The notes beneath the pieces are model-generated. The model made no database searches. It was given only the letters and a program-made list of their open reading frames with translations, and was not told the DNA's origin. DNA of 64,000 nt, taken from the NCBI RefSeq assembly GCF_004363245.1, contig NZ_SNYV01000018.1, forward strand, positions 186,001 to 250,000, in the 5' to 3' direction. The stretch is from Sphingobacterium yanglingense (lineage in GTDB: Bacteria > Bacteroidota > Bacteroidia > Sphingobacteriales > Sphingobacteriaceae). Below are positions 43,047 through 52,496 of this stretch, piece after piece; within the stretch, counting starts at the first letter, position 1; the number at the start of each line of letters is the position of its first letter. The translations under genes were made by a program, and so were the position numbers.

Positions 43047-44302
43047 GAAGTGGAAAGTCTATTACAAGGACTTTTTACTACAATGAAAATAAGGTAAAAC
43101 AAGGTTCGGCAATATTATTATCAGCTGTAAATTATCCATTGAGGCATGATGAAATGAGTGAAACGCAACGGCTCAATATGTTGCTGAGAAGATGCGAAGG
43201 AGCATCCAACATTCGCCACAACGCTATACATATAAGTTTAAATTTTGCCAAAGGTGAGCTGTTAAATCATGAAATTTTAAAGCAGATTTCACAGGAATAC
43301 ATGGATGCAATCGGCTTTGGAAATCAACCGTATTTACTTTACGAACATAATGATGCCGGACATCCACACGTCCATATTGTATCCGTAAAAATTGATGAAA
43401 ATGGTCATCCTATTGATACCAATTTTATTGGTAAGCTAAAGTCTGAACCTGCTCGTAAAGCTATTGAAAAGAAATACGGATTGGTCATTGCCGAGGAAAA
43501 AAAAGAACTAAAGCAAGAGGATGAGCAGGCGCAAAAGCTTCTGTATGGTGGTGTACCTACAAAACGGCAGATCGAAAACATTATCAAACATGTGTTGCCA
43601 AAATATAAATATACTTCTTTACATGAGTTGAATGCGGTGCTTTCCCTATACAATATCCGTGCAAGTCGAGGCAGTGAAAGTTCAAGGATTTACCGCAATG
43701 GGGGATTGGTTTATCAACCAATATCACCAGATGGAGAACCAATTGGGATCGCTATCAAGGCTAGTCAATTCGCTATCGGTGCAAAGATGAAGGATATTGA
43801 AACGAGATATTTTCGCAATGATCTGGATAGGCAGAAACAAAGGAAATCGGTCGTTGGAAAACTGGATTTAGTTTTAAAAAGCAATACTATTAGCAACAAA
43901 AATCACTTTGCTGACCTGCTTAAAAAGAATGGTATTCAGGTCGTATTTAGAGAAAATAAAGACGGGCGAATTTATGGGATAACCTACGTAGATATGTTAA
44001 CGAAAACTGTTTGGAATGGTAGTACTCTGGGAAAAGCCTACAGTGCCAATGTCGTTAGTGCCTTGTTTAAAAAAGAAAAAGAAAGTCAGCGTATTGATCA
44101 GAAAACTGATAATAGACAATTTATAAAATCTGAAGCTAAACCTGATAACATGGTCGTCAATAAGGATCAAAATGTTCCTGCTACTCCTATTGATGCTGGA
44201 TCAACTTTAGAACAGCTTTTAAAGGTGGAGCAGAGTAATGATTATGTGGTCAGGGCATTTTCGGGGAAGAAAAAGAAGAAAAAAAGGAAGCGTACGGATT
44301 AA
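43031..44302 (+). CDS. Relaxase (MobB-like mobilisation nuclease)
   Basis: A 423-residue relaxase. The N-terminal nuclease domain (about 1-160) has the catalytic tyrosine region (RTFYYNENKVKQGSAILLSA) and the metal-binding histidine motif NDAGHPHVHIVSVKIDENGH. The rest is helical and basic, ending GKKKKKKRKRTD. It nicks oriT and stays bound to the transferred strand. It is encoded between the MobA-like gene and the coupling protein, as usual. It belongs to the MOBP-like group common in Bacteroidota, in my reading. Confidence 0.88.
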   Translation: MVARIRSGKSITRTFYYNENKVKQGSAILLSAVNYPLRHDEMSETQRLNMLLRRCEGASNIRHNAIHISLNFAKGELLNHEILKQISQEYMDAIGFGNQPYLLYEHNDAGHPHVHIVSVKIDENGHPIDTNFIGKLKSEPARKAIEKKYGLVIAEEKKELKQEDEQAQKLLYGGVPTKRQIENIIKHVLPKYKYTSLHELNAVLSLYNIRASRGSESSRIYRNGGLVYQPISPDGEPIGIAIKASQFAIGAKMKDIETRYFRNDLDRQKQRKSVVGKLDLVLKSNTISNKNHFADLLKKNGIQVVFRENKDGRIYGITYVDMLTKTVWNGSTLGKAYSANVVSALFKKEKESQRIDQKTDNRQFIKSEAKPDNMVVNKDQNVPATPIDAGSTLEQLLKVEQSNDYVVRAFSGKKKKKKRKRTD

Positions 44303-44318
44303 GAAGGGAGATAATGAT

Positions 44319-46304
44319 ATGGCGGACACAGGAGAAAATCAACAGGCTTTAAGAAAAATTATAGATATGACAAGGTGGATAGCAATAGCTATCCTTTTGC
44401 TCCATTTTTACTATTTCAATTACATTTTCTTTAGGGAACTGGGCTGGATTTCAAAGTTTTCAAACCAGATTTTGATGAACATTGAAGCTACGGGGCTGTT
44501 TAAAAGCTTTCATAGATCGAAGTTGATTACCTTAGTATTATTGTCCATTTCATTAATGGGTAGCCGGGGAAAAAAGAGCGAGAAGATGACGGTTAAGAAT
44601 GCCTGCATCTACATTGGATCAGGGCTTTTGCTCTATTTTATCAGCTATTTTGTCTGGAGCTCAACGATGGGTATATCGTCGTTGGTCTTACTATATGTTA
44701 CTATTACATCAATCGGTTTTATATTGTACTTAACAGGGGTTACATACCTTTCAAGAGTGATTAATGATCACCTTGCCGATGATATATTTAACGAAGAAAA
44801 TGAGACTTTCCCACAGGAAGAACGACTTTTAGTGAATGAATTTTCTTTCAATCTATCAGCACAATACCAGTTGAAGAATAAGAAAAGAAAAAGTTTCATC
44901 AACGTAACTTCACCTCAAAGAGGCGTGTTGGTGGTAGGAACGCCAGGTGCAGGGAAGAGTTTTTTTGTGATACGACATATTATAGCGCAGCATATTGCAA
45001 AGGGGTTTACGGTCTTCTGCTATGATTTTAAATATCCGGATTTATCGATTATTGTATACAACCACTTCCTGAAGAATAAAGACAAATACCCTAAAAACAC
45101 AAAGTGCTATTTTATCGATTTTGACAACCTTTCGCACAGTAATCGATGTAATCCGTTAGACCCTACAAACATGCTGGATATAACTGATGCAGCAGAGAGC
45201 GCAAGAACTATTTTACTGGGGTTGAATAAACAATTTATAACCAAGCAAGGGGATTTTTTTGTAGAAAGCCCAATCAATTTTCTCACGGCATTAATCTGGT
45301 TTTTGCGTAAGTATCAGGATGGACAGTACTGTACCTTACCACACGTGCTGGAACTAATGCAGGTCGAATATGAAAAACTCTTTAGTGTATTACGTACCGA
45401 ACCTGAAATAGAAGTTTTTATAAATCCTTTTGTAAATGCGTTCTTAAATGGTGCAGTTGAGCAACTCGAAGGTCAGATTGCATCAGCCAAAATTGTTCTT
45501 TCTAGGTTGTCTTCACCACAGCTATATTATGTTTTGAGTGGCAACGATTTTACTTTGGATATTAATAATAAGCAAGAACCAAAGTTGCTGTGCATTGGTA
45601 ATAATCCGTTAAAAGTTCAAACGTATGGAGCGGTATTGTCTCTATATGCTAATCGTTTGATTAAGCTTGTTAATCAGAAAGGAAACCTAAAATCTTCACT
45701 AATCTTTGATGAATTTCCGACAATCTATTTGAGTGGTGTAGATAATTTAATAGCAACAGCACGAAGTAATAAAGTCTGTACAACTTTAGGTATTCAGGAT
45801 CTTTCACAGCTACGTAAGGACTATGGAAAAGAACAAGCTGATGTTATCGTTGGAATCGTCGGTAATATAATTTCAGGACAAGTTACAGGAGATACAGCGA
45901 AACTGATTTCTGATCGCATCGGTCGTATTATGCAGGACAGACAAAGCTTATCGATCAACCGAAATGATACGTCGATCAGTAAATCCAAGCAATTGGAAGC
46001 GGCTGTTCCAGCTTCTAAAATTGCAGCATTATCTAGTGGTGAATTCGTGGGAATGGTAGCCGATACACCGGATCAAAAGATTGCTCTTAAAGCTTTTCAT
46101 GCTGAAATAATAAACGATTACAATGCTATTGCAGAGGAAGAAAAGAATTATAAACCACTACCGCTTATCCGGCAAGTTACTACCGATATGGTACAGAGAA
46201 ACTATGTAGAGATCAAAAAAGATATTGAAGAGCTGATTAATTTTGAACTGCACCGAATAATGAATAACCCCGAATTAGAACACATGATGATTACAAAGGA
46301 ATGA
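44319..46304 (+). CDS. Type IV coupling protein (VirD4/MobC-like)
   Basis: A 661-residue protein. Four membrane segments lie at the N-terminus (about residues 17-36, 65-82, 92-110 and 117-140). The ATPase part has Walker A GTPGAGKS near residue 208 and the Walker B-like SSLIFDEFPTIYLSGVDNLI near 465, followed by a TraM-binding-type C-terminal region. The ATG at 44319 is chosen because AAGGGAG precedes it and it follows the relaxase stop by 17 bp; an upstream in-frame ATG lies within the relaxase gene. It passes the relaxase-DNA complex to the TraG-powered channel. Confidence 0.92.
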   Translation: MADTGENQQALRKIIDMTRWIAIAILLLHFYYFNYIFFRELGWISKFSNQILMNIEATGLFKSFHRSKLITLVLLSISLMGSRGKKSEKMTVKNACIYIGSGLLLYFISYFVWSSTMGISSLVLLYVTITSIGFILYLTGVTYLSRVINDHLADDIFNEENETFPQEERLLVNEFSFNLSAQYQLKNKKRKSFINVTSPQRGVLVVGTPGAGKSFFVIRHIIAQHIAKGFTVFCYDFKYPDLSIIVYNHFLKNKDKYPKNTKCYFIDFDNLSHSNRCNPLDPTNMLDITDAAESARTILLGLNKQFITKQGDFFVESPINFLTALIWFLRKYQDGQYCTLPHVLELMQVEYEKLFSVLRTEPEIEVFINPFVNAFLNGAVEQLEGQIASAKIVLSRLSSPQLYYVLSGNDFTLDINNKQEPKLLCIGNNPLKVQTYGAVLSLYANRLIKLVNQKGNLKSSLIFDEFPTIYLSGVDNLIATARSNKVCTTLGIQDLSQLRKDYGKEQADVIVGIVGNIISGQVTGDTAKLISDRIGRIMQDRQSLSINRNDTSISKSKQLEAAVPASKIAALSSGEFVGMVADTPDQKIALKAFHAEIINDYNAIAEEEKNYKPLPLIRQVTTDMVQRNYVEIKKDIEELINFELHRIMNNPELEHMMITKE

Positions 46305-46482
46305 TTTAATAAGCGAATTAATTAAGGCACTAAGATATGATATCTGCAATCTTTGCTTCAATAAAAATCCGCCTTAAACACAACCCAACCGCACACCTCA
46401 AACATTTACACGGATTTTTTTTGCATCAAATGCCGATATCATGTGGATGCACCATAATTAATTTTTATTAAAATAATTCGTT

Positions 46483-46965
46483 ATGAGTGCTAAAAAAAAT
46501 GATAATCTATTAAAAGTAGCAGAGGTGGATTTAGTCTATAAGACCAAAGTTAAAGCTATAGATAGACCAACTGTTAAATCATCAATAGATGCTGCTAAAA
46601 TTTTGAAGGAGTATTGGGATTTAGACAAGATTGAGTTTGTAGAACAGTTCAAAATATTACTTCTTAATCGGGGGAGAAAGGTATTAGGTGTATTTGATGT
46701 TTGTACGGGCGGTGTTTCTCATGTTCAGGTTGATGTAAAAGTAATTTTTATGATGGCACTAAAAATGAATGCCGCTTCGCTAATTCTGGCGCACAACCAT
46801 CCCAGCGGAACACTTGCGGCGAGCTTAGCCGATATTGATTTGACAAAAAAAATAGTCGATGGTGGTAATATTTTAACAATAAATGTTGATGACCATATCA
46901 TTATAACGAATGAAAGTTACTATTCCTTTGCGGATAATGGACAAATGAAATTTCCTTTGATTTGA
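46483..46965 (+). CDS. RadC-like JAB-domain protein
   Basis: A 160-residue protein with the JAMM/MPN+ metal motif in LILAHNHPSGTLAASLADID (His-x-His ... Asp) and a nearby upstream Glu. It is the RadC JAB domain without the N-terminal helix-hairpin-helix part. Such short RadC proteins are frequent in mobile elements of Bacteroidota. The substrate is unknown. The start ATG lies about 180 bp after the coupling protein gene, so it may have its own promoter. The name 'DNA repair protein' is inherited and not well supported for the family. Confidence 0.85.
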   Translation: MSAKKNDNLLKVAEVDLVYKTKVKAIDRPTVKSSIDAAKILKEYWDLDKIEFVEQFKILLLNRGRKVLGVFDVCTGGVSHVQVDVKVIFMMALKMNAASLILAHNHPSGTLAASLADIDLTKKIVDGGNILTINVDDHIIITNESYYSFADNGQMKFPLI

Positions 46966-46970
46966 TTGAA

Positions 46971-48572
46971 TTATGCGGTCTCAGTGACCGCATAATTATC
47001 AACTGCATCAAGATTTAATTGACCATTTATATTGAATAGTGTATTCTTAATAGGAGCAATATTCTTCGCTATCCTTCCTTTGTTCACTCGACAATACCGC
47101 TGTGTTGTGCGTATGCTTTTATGCCCAAGCATTTTGCTTACATCTTCCAATGGCATACCCATATTAAGCATTAAATCTGCAAATGTATGACGGGCAAGGT
47201 GAGTGTTCATTTCGTTTTCTATGCCACAGAGTGTTCCAATTTCCTTCAGATATTCATTGTATTTAGCATTACTGTTTACTGGCACGAGTTGCCCTAAAAC
47301 TTTTCTGCAATTATGTGCTTTATACTTTTCTATCAGATTTTCGACTATTGGGAGTATCGGTACAACTTCAAGGACATTTGTTTTTCCTCTATGTTTTTGT
47401 AACCATCTTTCTCCTTTCTGCCCGACCTTTACAATATTTTCTTCTGTTAAATTGTATAGATCCTGGTAAGCAAAGCCCGTGAAAATTTGGGCAATATAAG
47501 CATCCCTGACCTCGTTTAAGCGATTGCTCTTAAAGTCTGTATTGCATATTTTATCTATTTGAGACAACTCTAACGGAATAACAATTTTACTTTCACCACC
47601 GCATACAAAATGACTGATCGGAGAAGTTGGAATTACTTGCTTTTTAACAGCTATTTGGACAACCTGCTTTAATTTCTTAACATGCTTTTTTGCAGTTACG
47701 TCACTTAGTATACTATCTGCCTCTAAGGTTAGAAAATCATAAAACTCTTCAGCGAGAGTAGGCATTATGTTTTTAAACTTTATATCATCCAGTTCATATT
47801 TTGTCTTTAAAAATTCAGAAATCTTATTACGAGTAGTTTTGTGCTGCCGGTAAGTTCCATCAGATCTATTACCGTTATCTACAAGCAGCTTAAATTTTTC
47901 TATGAAGGCATTATAACAGCTAATCAGATTTTTGTTTTTCGCTATGGTTTTTACAATTTCTGGATCAAGACCCTCGGTATCATCTTCATCTATTATCTTA
48001 GCTTTATTATCACTTTTAAGTAATTCCTTTACAGTATCTACAAGGTTTTCGATTTTGTTCTCTAAGTGCGAAACTCTACTAATTAGGTTTTCGTTTTCTT
48101 GCTTTAAATGCTCAGAAGTATTAGCATTTTCTGATATGGGAGAGGCAAGTACACTCCCAGAATAGAACGTGTAATCAGTTAACTTTTGATTTAAGAGTAA
48201 TTGTGATCCACCATCTTTATTGCTCTGTTTTACGTCAAAATTTTCTTTTGCGCTATATAGGTTTTCATAGTATTGTTTTACTAAAAGAGAGGTAGCCTCT
48301 TTTTTTTCTGTTAATAATTGTTGATAAATGCCTTCTAAAATTCCTACTGTTGCAAATATTTTGGAATTGATTTGTCGGTAATTCGGTTCAACTTTTGAAA
48401 CTGTTTTTTCCTTAACATCCCAATTTTCGACACTTATAAACTCGCCTATATGTACTTCTCTTCGAAGACCACAAATTGTTATCCGTATAACAACTGGCGA
48501 TTTACCATCAACATCACGGGATTTACTTTTGTGCAAAAAAGGAAGCACACGCATACCTGAATGTAATTTCAT
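46971..48572 (-). CDS. int: Tyrosine integrase of the ICE
   Basis: A 533-residue integrase. An arm-binding domain is at the N-terminus (about 1-95). A long helical linker (about 130-215) precedes the SAM-like core-binding domain (about 220-320). The catalytic domain (about 335-510) has NTHLARHTFADLMLNMGMPL (His, Arg), SKMLGHKSIRTTQRYCRV (His and nucleophile Tyr). At the first arginine position the sequence reads FTGFAYQDLY, with Ala instead of Arg. IntDOT also lacks that arginine. It is encoded about 200 bp from the tRNA, pointing away, which fits an enzyme acting at the tRNA end. Confidence 0.93.
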   Translation of the reverse strand: MKLHSGMRVLPFLHKSKSRDVDGKSPVVIRITICGLRREVHIGEFISVENWDVKEKTVSKVEPNYRQINSKIFATVGILEGIYQQLLTEKKEATSLLVKQYYENLYSAKENFDVKQSNKDGGSQLLLNQKLTDYTFYSGSVLASPISENANTSEHLKQENENLISRVSHLENKIENLVDTVKELLKSDNKAKIIDEDDTEGLDPEIVKTIAKNKNLISCYNAFIEKFKLLVDNGNRSDGTYRQHKTTRNKISEFLKTKYELDDIKFKNIMPTLAEEFYDFLTLEADSILSDVTAKKHVKKLKQVVQIAVKKQVIPTSPISHFVCGGESKIVIPLELSQIDKICNTDFKSNRLNEVRDAYIAQIFTGFAYQDLYNLTEENIVKVGQKGERWLQKHRGKTNVLEVVPILPIVENLIEKYKAHNCRKVLGQLVPVNSNAKYNEYLKEIGTLCGIENEMNTHLARHTFADLMLNMGMPLEDVSKMLGHKSIRTTQRYCRVNKGRIAKNIAPIKNTLFNINGQLNLDAVDNYAVTETA

Positions 48573-48583
48573 ACCACAACATT

Positions 48584-48609
48584 TTAAAGGTTCAAAAACT
48601 GACCTTTAA
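48584..48609. promoter_or_regulatory. Inverted repeat upstream of int
   Basis: TTAAAGGT (48584-48591) pairs with ACCTTTAA (48602-48609), 12 bp before the int start. It may be an operator or an integrase arm site. Confidence 0.4.
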
Positions 48610-48711
48610 GCCAACATCACTTTACATTATCAGAATAAAAATAGGCAATAGGTTTGGACACCTAGCAACCCACCGAATAGGAAGATTTGAATAAATACAG
48701 ATTGACACAGA

Positions 48712-48740
48712 AATCTTTTTAATCGACTGATTAAAAGATT
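48712..48740. promoter_or_regulatory. Palindrome near the right attachment site
   Basis: AATCTTTTTAATC-gact-GATTAAAAGATT, a palindrome with one bulged T, about 40 bp from the tRNA 3' end. It may be a protein-binding site for excision or integration. Confidence 0.4.
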
Positions 48741-48749
48741 ATTAACGAA

Positions 48750-48774
48750 AAAAGGCGCTAAATTAGCGCCTTTT
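48750..48774 (-). terminator. Terminator of the tRNA-Lys gene (ICE-borne)
   Basis: GGCGCTA / TAGCGCC with a 3-base loop and A/T runs outside. On the minus strand it lies 4 bases downstream of the tRNA and ends in T residues. Since it is on the element side of the insertion point, the ICE supplies both the last bases of the tRNA and a new terminator. Confidence 0.8.
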
Positions 48775-48776
48775 CA

Positions 48777-48792
48777 GTGATCCCGCTGGGAT
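48777..48792 (-). repeat. Right attachment site (attR) at tRNA-Lys 3' end
   Basis: GTGATCCCGCTGGGAT, the 3' end of the tRNA-Lys gene, identical to the copies at 2461-2476 and 2608-2623. Confidence 0.8.
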
Positions 48793-48850
48793 TCGAACCC
48801 AGGACCCATACATTAAAAGTGTATTGCTCTACCAGCTGAGCTACGGAATC
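48778..48850 (-). tRNA. tRNA-Lys (anticodon TTT)
   Basis: On the minus strand the 73 bases fold as a tRNA: acceptor stem GATTCCG with CGGGATC (one T-G pair), D-arm GCTCAGCTGGTAGAGC, anticodon loop CTTTTAA with anticodon TTT, T-arm CTGGGTTCGAATCCCAG, discriminator A. The CCA end is not encoded. It is the insertion site of the ICE, and the gene remains complete after integration. Confidence 0.95.
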
Positions 48851-49008
48851 CTAATTCTTTATTTGAATTATCCTTCGTTGTTTGAAGTGATGCAAAGGTA
48901 GAAAAAACTACAATACATGCCAAGCGTTTGGTGGTTTATTTTGTTTATTTGGTTTTAACCTGTTGTCTATCAGTAAAAAAAAAGTGTATTTAAGAGTGCT
49001 TTTTGGGT

Positions 49009-49875
49009 TTATGAAGGCGCATTGGCTCTGATCATGCGCTTAGCGCCGTTGATATCGTTGAATATTTGAACATTGTTAAACCCTTTTTTTGAAAGTAGTT
49101 CTGCCGTCTCATCGGCTAGGTATTGATTAATTTCAAAATAGAGGTGGCCCTCGGGAGTTAGGTGTTCTTTGGCAAAATCGCCGATGTAATCATAAAATAA
49201 TAATGGTGCACTGTCTTCGACGAATAAAGCGCTATGGGGTTCAAAAGCGAGCACATTTTGGTGCATATCCGCTTTTTCTAGGGTCGTTATGTAAGGGGGA
49301 TTGCTGACTATAATGTCAAACTTAAGGTCTGATGCGAATGCTAAATCCCATTCTAAGATATCCATCTGTATAAACTGAATGTCAACCTCATTCTTTTGCG
49401 CATTGCGTTTGGCTACTTCTAGTGCCTCTTTGGATATGTCTATCGCCCAATACTGATGCTGCGGCATGCATTTAGCAAGAGAGATTGGTATACAACCTGT
49501 TCCCGTGCCTATATCGATACAATTGAGAGCCTGTTTGGACTTCGAGTCTTGCCGGATAAGGTGTACAAGTTCTTCGGTCTCGGGTCTGGGAATTAAGGTG
49601 TGTTCGGAAACCTCAAATATATGGCCATAGAAATGTGCATAACCTAATACATGCTGAATGGGTCTTCCCGTTTTGAGTTGAGCTAAAATGTGCTCAGTTT
49701 CAGCTGATGCTTTAGGTGTAGGTTGTTCATGTTTAATAAGATGGAGTTGATTACTTCTCTTGCCACAGAGGTGCTCTACAGTTAGGGAAAACAGTTCGTT
49801 GATTTCAGCGGAAGGGTAGAGTTCCTTTAGCTCCTTCTGGAATAGTTCAGCTATCTCTTGCCATGTATTGTTCAT
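49009..49875 (-). CDS. prmC: Release factor glutamine methyltransferase PrmC
   Basis: A 288-residue enzyme that methylates the glutamine of the GGQ motif in peptide release factors RF1 and RF2, using S-adenosylmethionine. The N-terminal helical domain is followed by the SAM motif DIGTGTGCIPISLAKCM (about 115-130) and the active-site NPPY (in DIIVSNPPYITTLEKAD, about 190). The start is set at MNNTWQEIAE; the five preceding codons are not typical. It is divergent from ribD. Confidence 0.93.
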   Translation of the reverse strand: MNNTWQEIAELFQKELKELYPSAEINELFSLTVEHLCGKRSNQLHLIKHEQPTPKASAETEHILAQLKTGRPIQHVLGYAHFYGHIFEVSEHTLIPRPETEELVHLIRQDSKSKQALNCIDIGTGTGCIPISLAKCMPQHQYWAIDISKEALEVAKRNAQKNEVDIQFIQMDILEWDLAFASDLKFDIIVSNPPYITTLEKADMHQNVLAFEPHSALFVEDSAPLLFYDYIGDFAKEHLTPEGHLYFEINQYLADETAELLSKKGFNNVQIFNDINGAKRMIRANAPS

Positions 49876-50091
49876 ACGGCAAACATACATAAATTCGCTT
49901 TTACACGGGATATAATAGTGTCGTAATATAAAAGCGAATTATTCATCATCGTATGCTTTCAAAGGTATTCATGAGCACTCCGTGGTTTATGTAACTCTCC
50001 TCATCCATTTAGATTCTTTTATAGAGGAAATTTAGTGATTTTTTAAGTTTAGCTTGTCCGCTCTTTTTAGATAAAATGGTAAGTTTGTACT

Positions 50092-51144
50092 ATGACGGAA
50101 GATCAAAGGTTCATGAGTCGCTGTATAGCGTTGGCCCAATTGGGAGCAGGTACTACAAGTCCTAACCCGATGGTAGGAGCCGTAATTGTACACGAAGGAA
50201 AGATAGTGGGAGAAGGCTATACGTCGCCTTACGGTGGGCCACACGCAGAGGTGAATGCTGTTGAGGCGGTAAAGATCCAATATGGCGAAGAACAGGCTTA
50301 TAGCATATTGAAACAAAGCACGGTATATGTTTCACTGGAGCCCTGTGCCCATTATGGTAAGACACCTCCTTGTGCAGATATGTTGGTTGCCTTGGGCGTA
50401 AATAGGGTTGTGATAGGTTGTGAGGATCCATTTGGGAAGGTCAACGGGTTGGGAATCGTTAAGTTACAAGAAGCGGGAATTGAAGTGGAGATAGGCGTCT
50501 TGGAGGAGGAGTGTCGATTTATTAATAGACGATTCTTTACAAAGATAAAAGAGAACAGGCCTTATGTAATATTGAAATGGGCGGAGACCAAGGATGGCTA
50601 TTTTGCTCCTGAAGTACCAGCTCAGGTATGGATCAGTAATAAGGCGAGTAAGCAATTGACCCATAAATGGCGCTCAGAGGAGGATGCTATTTTAGTCGGT
50701 ACAGCAACCGCACTAATAGATAATCCGATGTTAGATAATAGACTTTGGACGGGAAAATCACCGAAACGAGTCTTAATTGATAAAAGCTTGGATGTACCGA
50801 GATCTCATAAGTTGTTTGTAGATCAAAAAACTGATCTGATTGTATTTAACGAGCAAAAAACGGAGTGGTCGGGTAACTTGAAATATATAGCATTGGAGAA
50901 TTTTGATATGTACCTGCCTCAGAATATTCTCTATCAATTGTATTTGATGGATGTACAGTCTATAATAATAGAAGGAGGTCATAGGACGCTAGATGCTTTT
51001 ATCCATGCGGGTTTATGGGATGAGGCTAGGGTATTTGTAGGGGATACGATGTGGGATAGGGGAATTGTATCCCCTCGTCTGCCTGTTCCATACAAAGAGG
51101 AGATACAGGTTGCATCAGATACTTTACGTCTGTATTATCGATAA
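50092..51144 (+). CDS. ribD: Riboflavin biosynthesis deaminase/reductase RibD
   Basis: A 350-residue bifunctional enzyme of riboflavin synthesis. The N-terminal deaminase (about 1-145) has the zinc site HAEVNA and EPCAHYGKTPPCAD. The C-terminal reductase (about 150-350) includes RPYVILKWAETKDGYF and the NADPH site region IIIEGGHRTLDAFI. Length is normal. It starts about 215 bp from divergent prmC. A TAAGTTTG word just before the ATG resembles a -7 promoter element. Confidence 0.95.
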   Translation: MTEDQRFMSRCIALAQLGAGTTSPNPMVGAVIVHEGKIVGEGYTSPYGGPHAEVNAVEAVKIQYGEEQAYSILKQSTVYVSLEPCAHYGKTPPCADMLVALGVNRVVIGCEDPFGKVNGLGIVKLQEAGIEVEIGVLEEECRFINRRFFTKIKENRPYVILKWAETKDGYFAPEVPAQVWISNKASKQLTHKWRSEEDAILVGTATALIDNPMLDNRLWTGKSPKRVLIDKSLDVPRSHKLFVDQKTDLIVFNEQKTEWSGNLKYIALENFDMYLPQNILYQLYLMDVQSIIIEGGHRTLDAFIHAGLWDEARVFVGDTMWDRGIVSPRLPVPYKEEIQVASDTLRLYYR

Positions 51145-51210
51145 GAAGAGATTGCTTAAAAAATAGTTTTTTAACGGTTTGTTTGTCAGTTAATTGTTGT
51201 AATTTTAAGG

Positions 51211-52494
51211 ATGGACTATCCAGAAGAATTACTATATTTTATCTGGCGCTATAGGCTGTATAACCAAGGTGACTTAAAAACAACGCAAGGGGAGGTGCTC
51301 AAGGTTATTGATGTGGGGCAGCGTAATTACCACGCTGGTCCAGATTTTGAACTGGCTACGATTCAATTGGGAGGTGTAATATGGAGGGGACATATTGAGA
51401 TGCATGTCAAAGAGGATGACTGGACTAGACATGGGCATCACTTGGATACCGCTTATACTGCTACAATTTTGCATGTGGTTTGGCAATCAGGAGTGCAACC
51501 CAATTTAAGGGAAGATGGTACCTGTATTCCTACTTTGGTGTTAAGCGCTTTTGTGGATATAGCGCTGTTGGATCGTTATGATGCACTGCGAAAACAAGAA
51601 AGAAAGATCGCCTGTGAGGGACAGTTTGGGTATGGGGTGACATCTGTCCGGCCTGGCTGGTTGCAGCGATTGACTCTGGAGCGATTGCAAGAAAAGTACA
51701 AACACTGTTCAGAATTATTAGATCGGACAAAGAAGGACTGGGAGCGTACATTTTTAATTGTTTTGGGGCGGGCTTTTGGTACCAATATTAATGCTGATGC
51801 ATTTGAAGAACTTATGTTTCGCGTAGAGCCTAGGTTGGTGTATAAATATCAGGATGCGCCAGAGAAGATAGCTGCTATGTTGTTCGGACTGAGTGGTTTT
51901 TTGGAAGGAGAGTGTGACGATGACTACTTTGTACGCTTAAAAAAGGAATACCAGATTCTCCAAAGGATGTATGGATTGGAAGAGGTTGCTGCAACATTAT
52001 GGAAGTTTATGCGAGCTAGACCATATAACTTTCCTACCTATCGATTGGGACAGTTGTCAGGAATGATTACTGCATCAGCTTATTGGTTTGAGAAGATTTG
52101 TACGGTCAAAGAACTGAATGAGTTATTAATAGCTGTTCGTGCTATTGATGTCGATGATTATTGGTCCCATCATTTTCGGTTTGGTAGAGATACGAAGTAT
52201 CATAGCAAAGGTTGGAGTAATGCTTTTTTTAATCATTTGGTGATAAATTGTTTTGTCCCGATGTTATTTTCCTATGGTCAGTTTATCGGAAATGAGGAGC
52301 TAAAGGAACGAGCAGTGACGTGGTTGGAACAGTTGCCTTGCGAGCAAAATTCAATTGTTACCTTTTATAGAGATTTAGGGCTTTCCTGTCAAAATGCTGC
52401 GGATTCTCAGGCATTAATACAGTTGAAAAGAGAGTACTGTAGTAAAAAGAGATGCCTAGAATGTGCAATTGGACTGGCAATATTGAAAGCCTGA
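51211..52494 (+). CDS. DUF2851 family protein
   Basis: A 427-residue protein of a family widespread in Bacteroidota and of unknown function. It starts MDYPEELLYFIWRYRLYNQG and contains NYHAGPDFELATIQLGGVIW, then GHIEMHVKEDDWTRHGH. This is the conserved block that looks like a PD-(D/E)xK-type core (Glu-x-His region). The tail ends with cysteines (YCSKKRCLECAIGLAILKA). It is about 65 bp after ribD, on the same strand. Confidence 0.88.
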   Translation: MDYPEELLYFIWRYRLYNQGDLKTTQGEVLKVIDVGQRNYHAGPDFELATIQLGGVIWRGHIEMHVKEDDWTRHGHHLDTAYTATILHVVWQSGVQPNLREDGTCIPTLVLSAFVDIALLDRYDALRKQERKIACEGQFGYGVTSVRPGWLQRLTLERLQEKYKHCSELLDRTKKDWERTFLIVLGRAFGTNINADAFEELMFRVEPRLVYKYQDAPEKIAAMLFGLSGFLEGECDDDYFVRLKKEYQILQRMYGLEEVAATLWKFMRARPYNFPTYRLGQLSGMITASAYWFEKICTVKELNELLIAVRAIDVDDYWSHHFRFGRDTKYHSKGWSNAFFNHLVINCFVPMLFSYGQFIGNEELKERAVTWLEQLPCEQNSIVTFYRDLGLSCQNAADSQALIQLKREYCSKKRCLECAIGLAILKA

Positions 52495-52496
52495 GT

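Larger units (their letters stand above)
2608..48792. mobile_element. Integrative and conjugative element in tRNA-Lys
   Basis: The element has direct 16-bp repeats at both ends, a tyrosine integrase next to the tRNA (46971-48572), a relaxase and coupling protein (43031-46304), a mating-channel operon (4104-18601) and an RteC regulator. This is the layout of CTnDOT-like conjugative elements of Bacteroidota, but without tetQ, rteA or rteB. Cargo includes a SusCD/redox unit, an ECF42-like sigma unit and a putative defence operon. No ParA-type TraA gene is seen, though a ParB protein is present. The borders are inferred from the repeats; an empty site in a related strain would fix them. Confidence 0.85.

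Noticed and set aside
50070..50092. TAAGTTTG just before the ribD ATG as a leaderless promoter
   Set aside because: The nearest TTG is 23 bases upstream, longer than the usual spacing, so the promoter call is too weak.
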